A stretch of DNA of 6,891 bases from Chloroflexota bacterium (GTDB lineage Bacteria; Chloroflexota; Anaerolineae; Anaerolineales; UBA4823). Where the stretch lies: contig DAOVXM010000138.1 in the NCBI GenBank assembly GCA_030636125.1, positions 1 through 6,891 on the forward strand. The letters are read 5' to 3'. Below, in pieces: positions 6,811 to 6,891 of the stretch (within the stretch, counting starts at the first letter, position 1; the number at the start of each line of letters is the position of its first letter). The translations under genes were made by a program, and so were the position numbers. Below the pieces are notes generated by a model. It was not told the origin of the DNA, did no database searches, and was given only the letters and a program-made list of their open reading frames with translations.

Positions 6811-6817
6811 TGTGACG
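6805..6817. promoter_or_regulatory. Short inverted repeat over the -35 box, possible operator
   Basis: CGTCA-ATG-TGACG is a perfect 5-base inverted repeat with a 3-base spacer. On the - strand its right half overlaps the TTGACG -35 element of the candidate promoter, where a bound dimeric repressor would block RNA polymerase. The half-sites are short and the flanks do not extend the symmetry. No regulator can be named from it. Confidence 0.3.
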
Positions 6818-6891
6818 TTTTAGTACATCAAATATCTAAGGGTCTATAGCATTAAAAGTTTACTGGATGCTACAGTTGGATGCCTGGTTTC

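Noticed and set aside
1..6891. A novel defence, mobile or biosynthetic system
   Set aside because: Every gene but the 70-residue protein belongs to a well-known family, and there are no transposase genes, integrase genes, regular spaced repeats or toxin-antitoxin pairs in the window.

Overview
The window looks like an ordinary chromosomal stretch from a Chloroflexota bacterium, probably of the class Anaerolineae. This assignment rests on how the proteins read: an HflX with a long glycine-rich linker, a histidine kinase whose ATP-binding end carries a GGGPGLGL-type G2 box, and a Thermus-like aspartate aminotransferase. The base composition is moderate and slightly AT-rich. It is an inference from protein style, not from a marker gene. 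There are no RNA genes, mobile elements or CRISPR arrays. Almost all of the DNA is explained by six protein genes in two convergent blocks.

The left block (1-3671, + strand) holds four genes. The first is the 3' part of an M28-fold zinc hydrolase (1-699), cut by the window edge; it shares unusual features with glutaminyl cyclases. After about 100 bases comes a soluble orphan sensor histidine kinase (802-2070). HflX, the ribosome-associated GTPase, follows at 2137-3456. Two bases after hflX lies a 70-residue protein with two membrane helices (3459-3671). A strong symmetrical hairpin (3694-3729), with A and T tracts on its two sides, separates the blocks and can stop transcription from both directions.

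The right block (3746-6636, - strand) is a two-gene unit. A subgroup-I aspartate aminotransferase (aspC) is followed, with a 4-base ATGA overlap, by ATP-dependent phosphoenolpyruvate carboxykinase (pckA). Together they can turn aspartate into oxaloacetate and then into phosphoenolpyruvate, or run in reverse. This links amino-acid nitrogen and carbon to gluconeogenesis and the C4/C3 node. Upstream of aspC is a 255-base non-coding leader (6637-6891) with two candidate promoters, a small perfect inverted repeat over one -35 box, and an imperfect hairpin.

I found no convincing novel multi-gene system. The points most worth a second look are the tightly fused aspC-pckA unit, a changed substrate-binding signature in PckA, the cyclase-like features of the M28 protein, and the small membrane protein tied to hflX.
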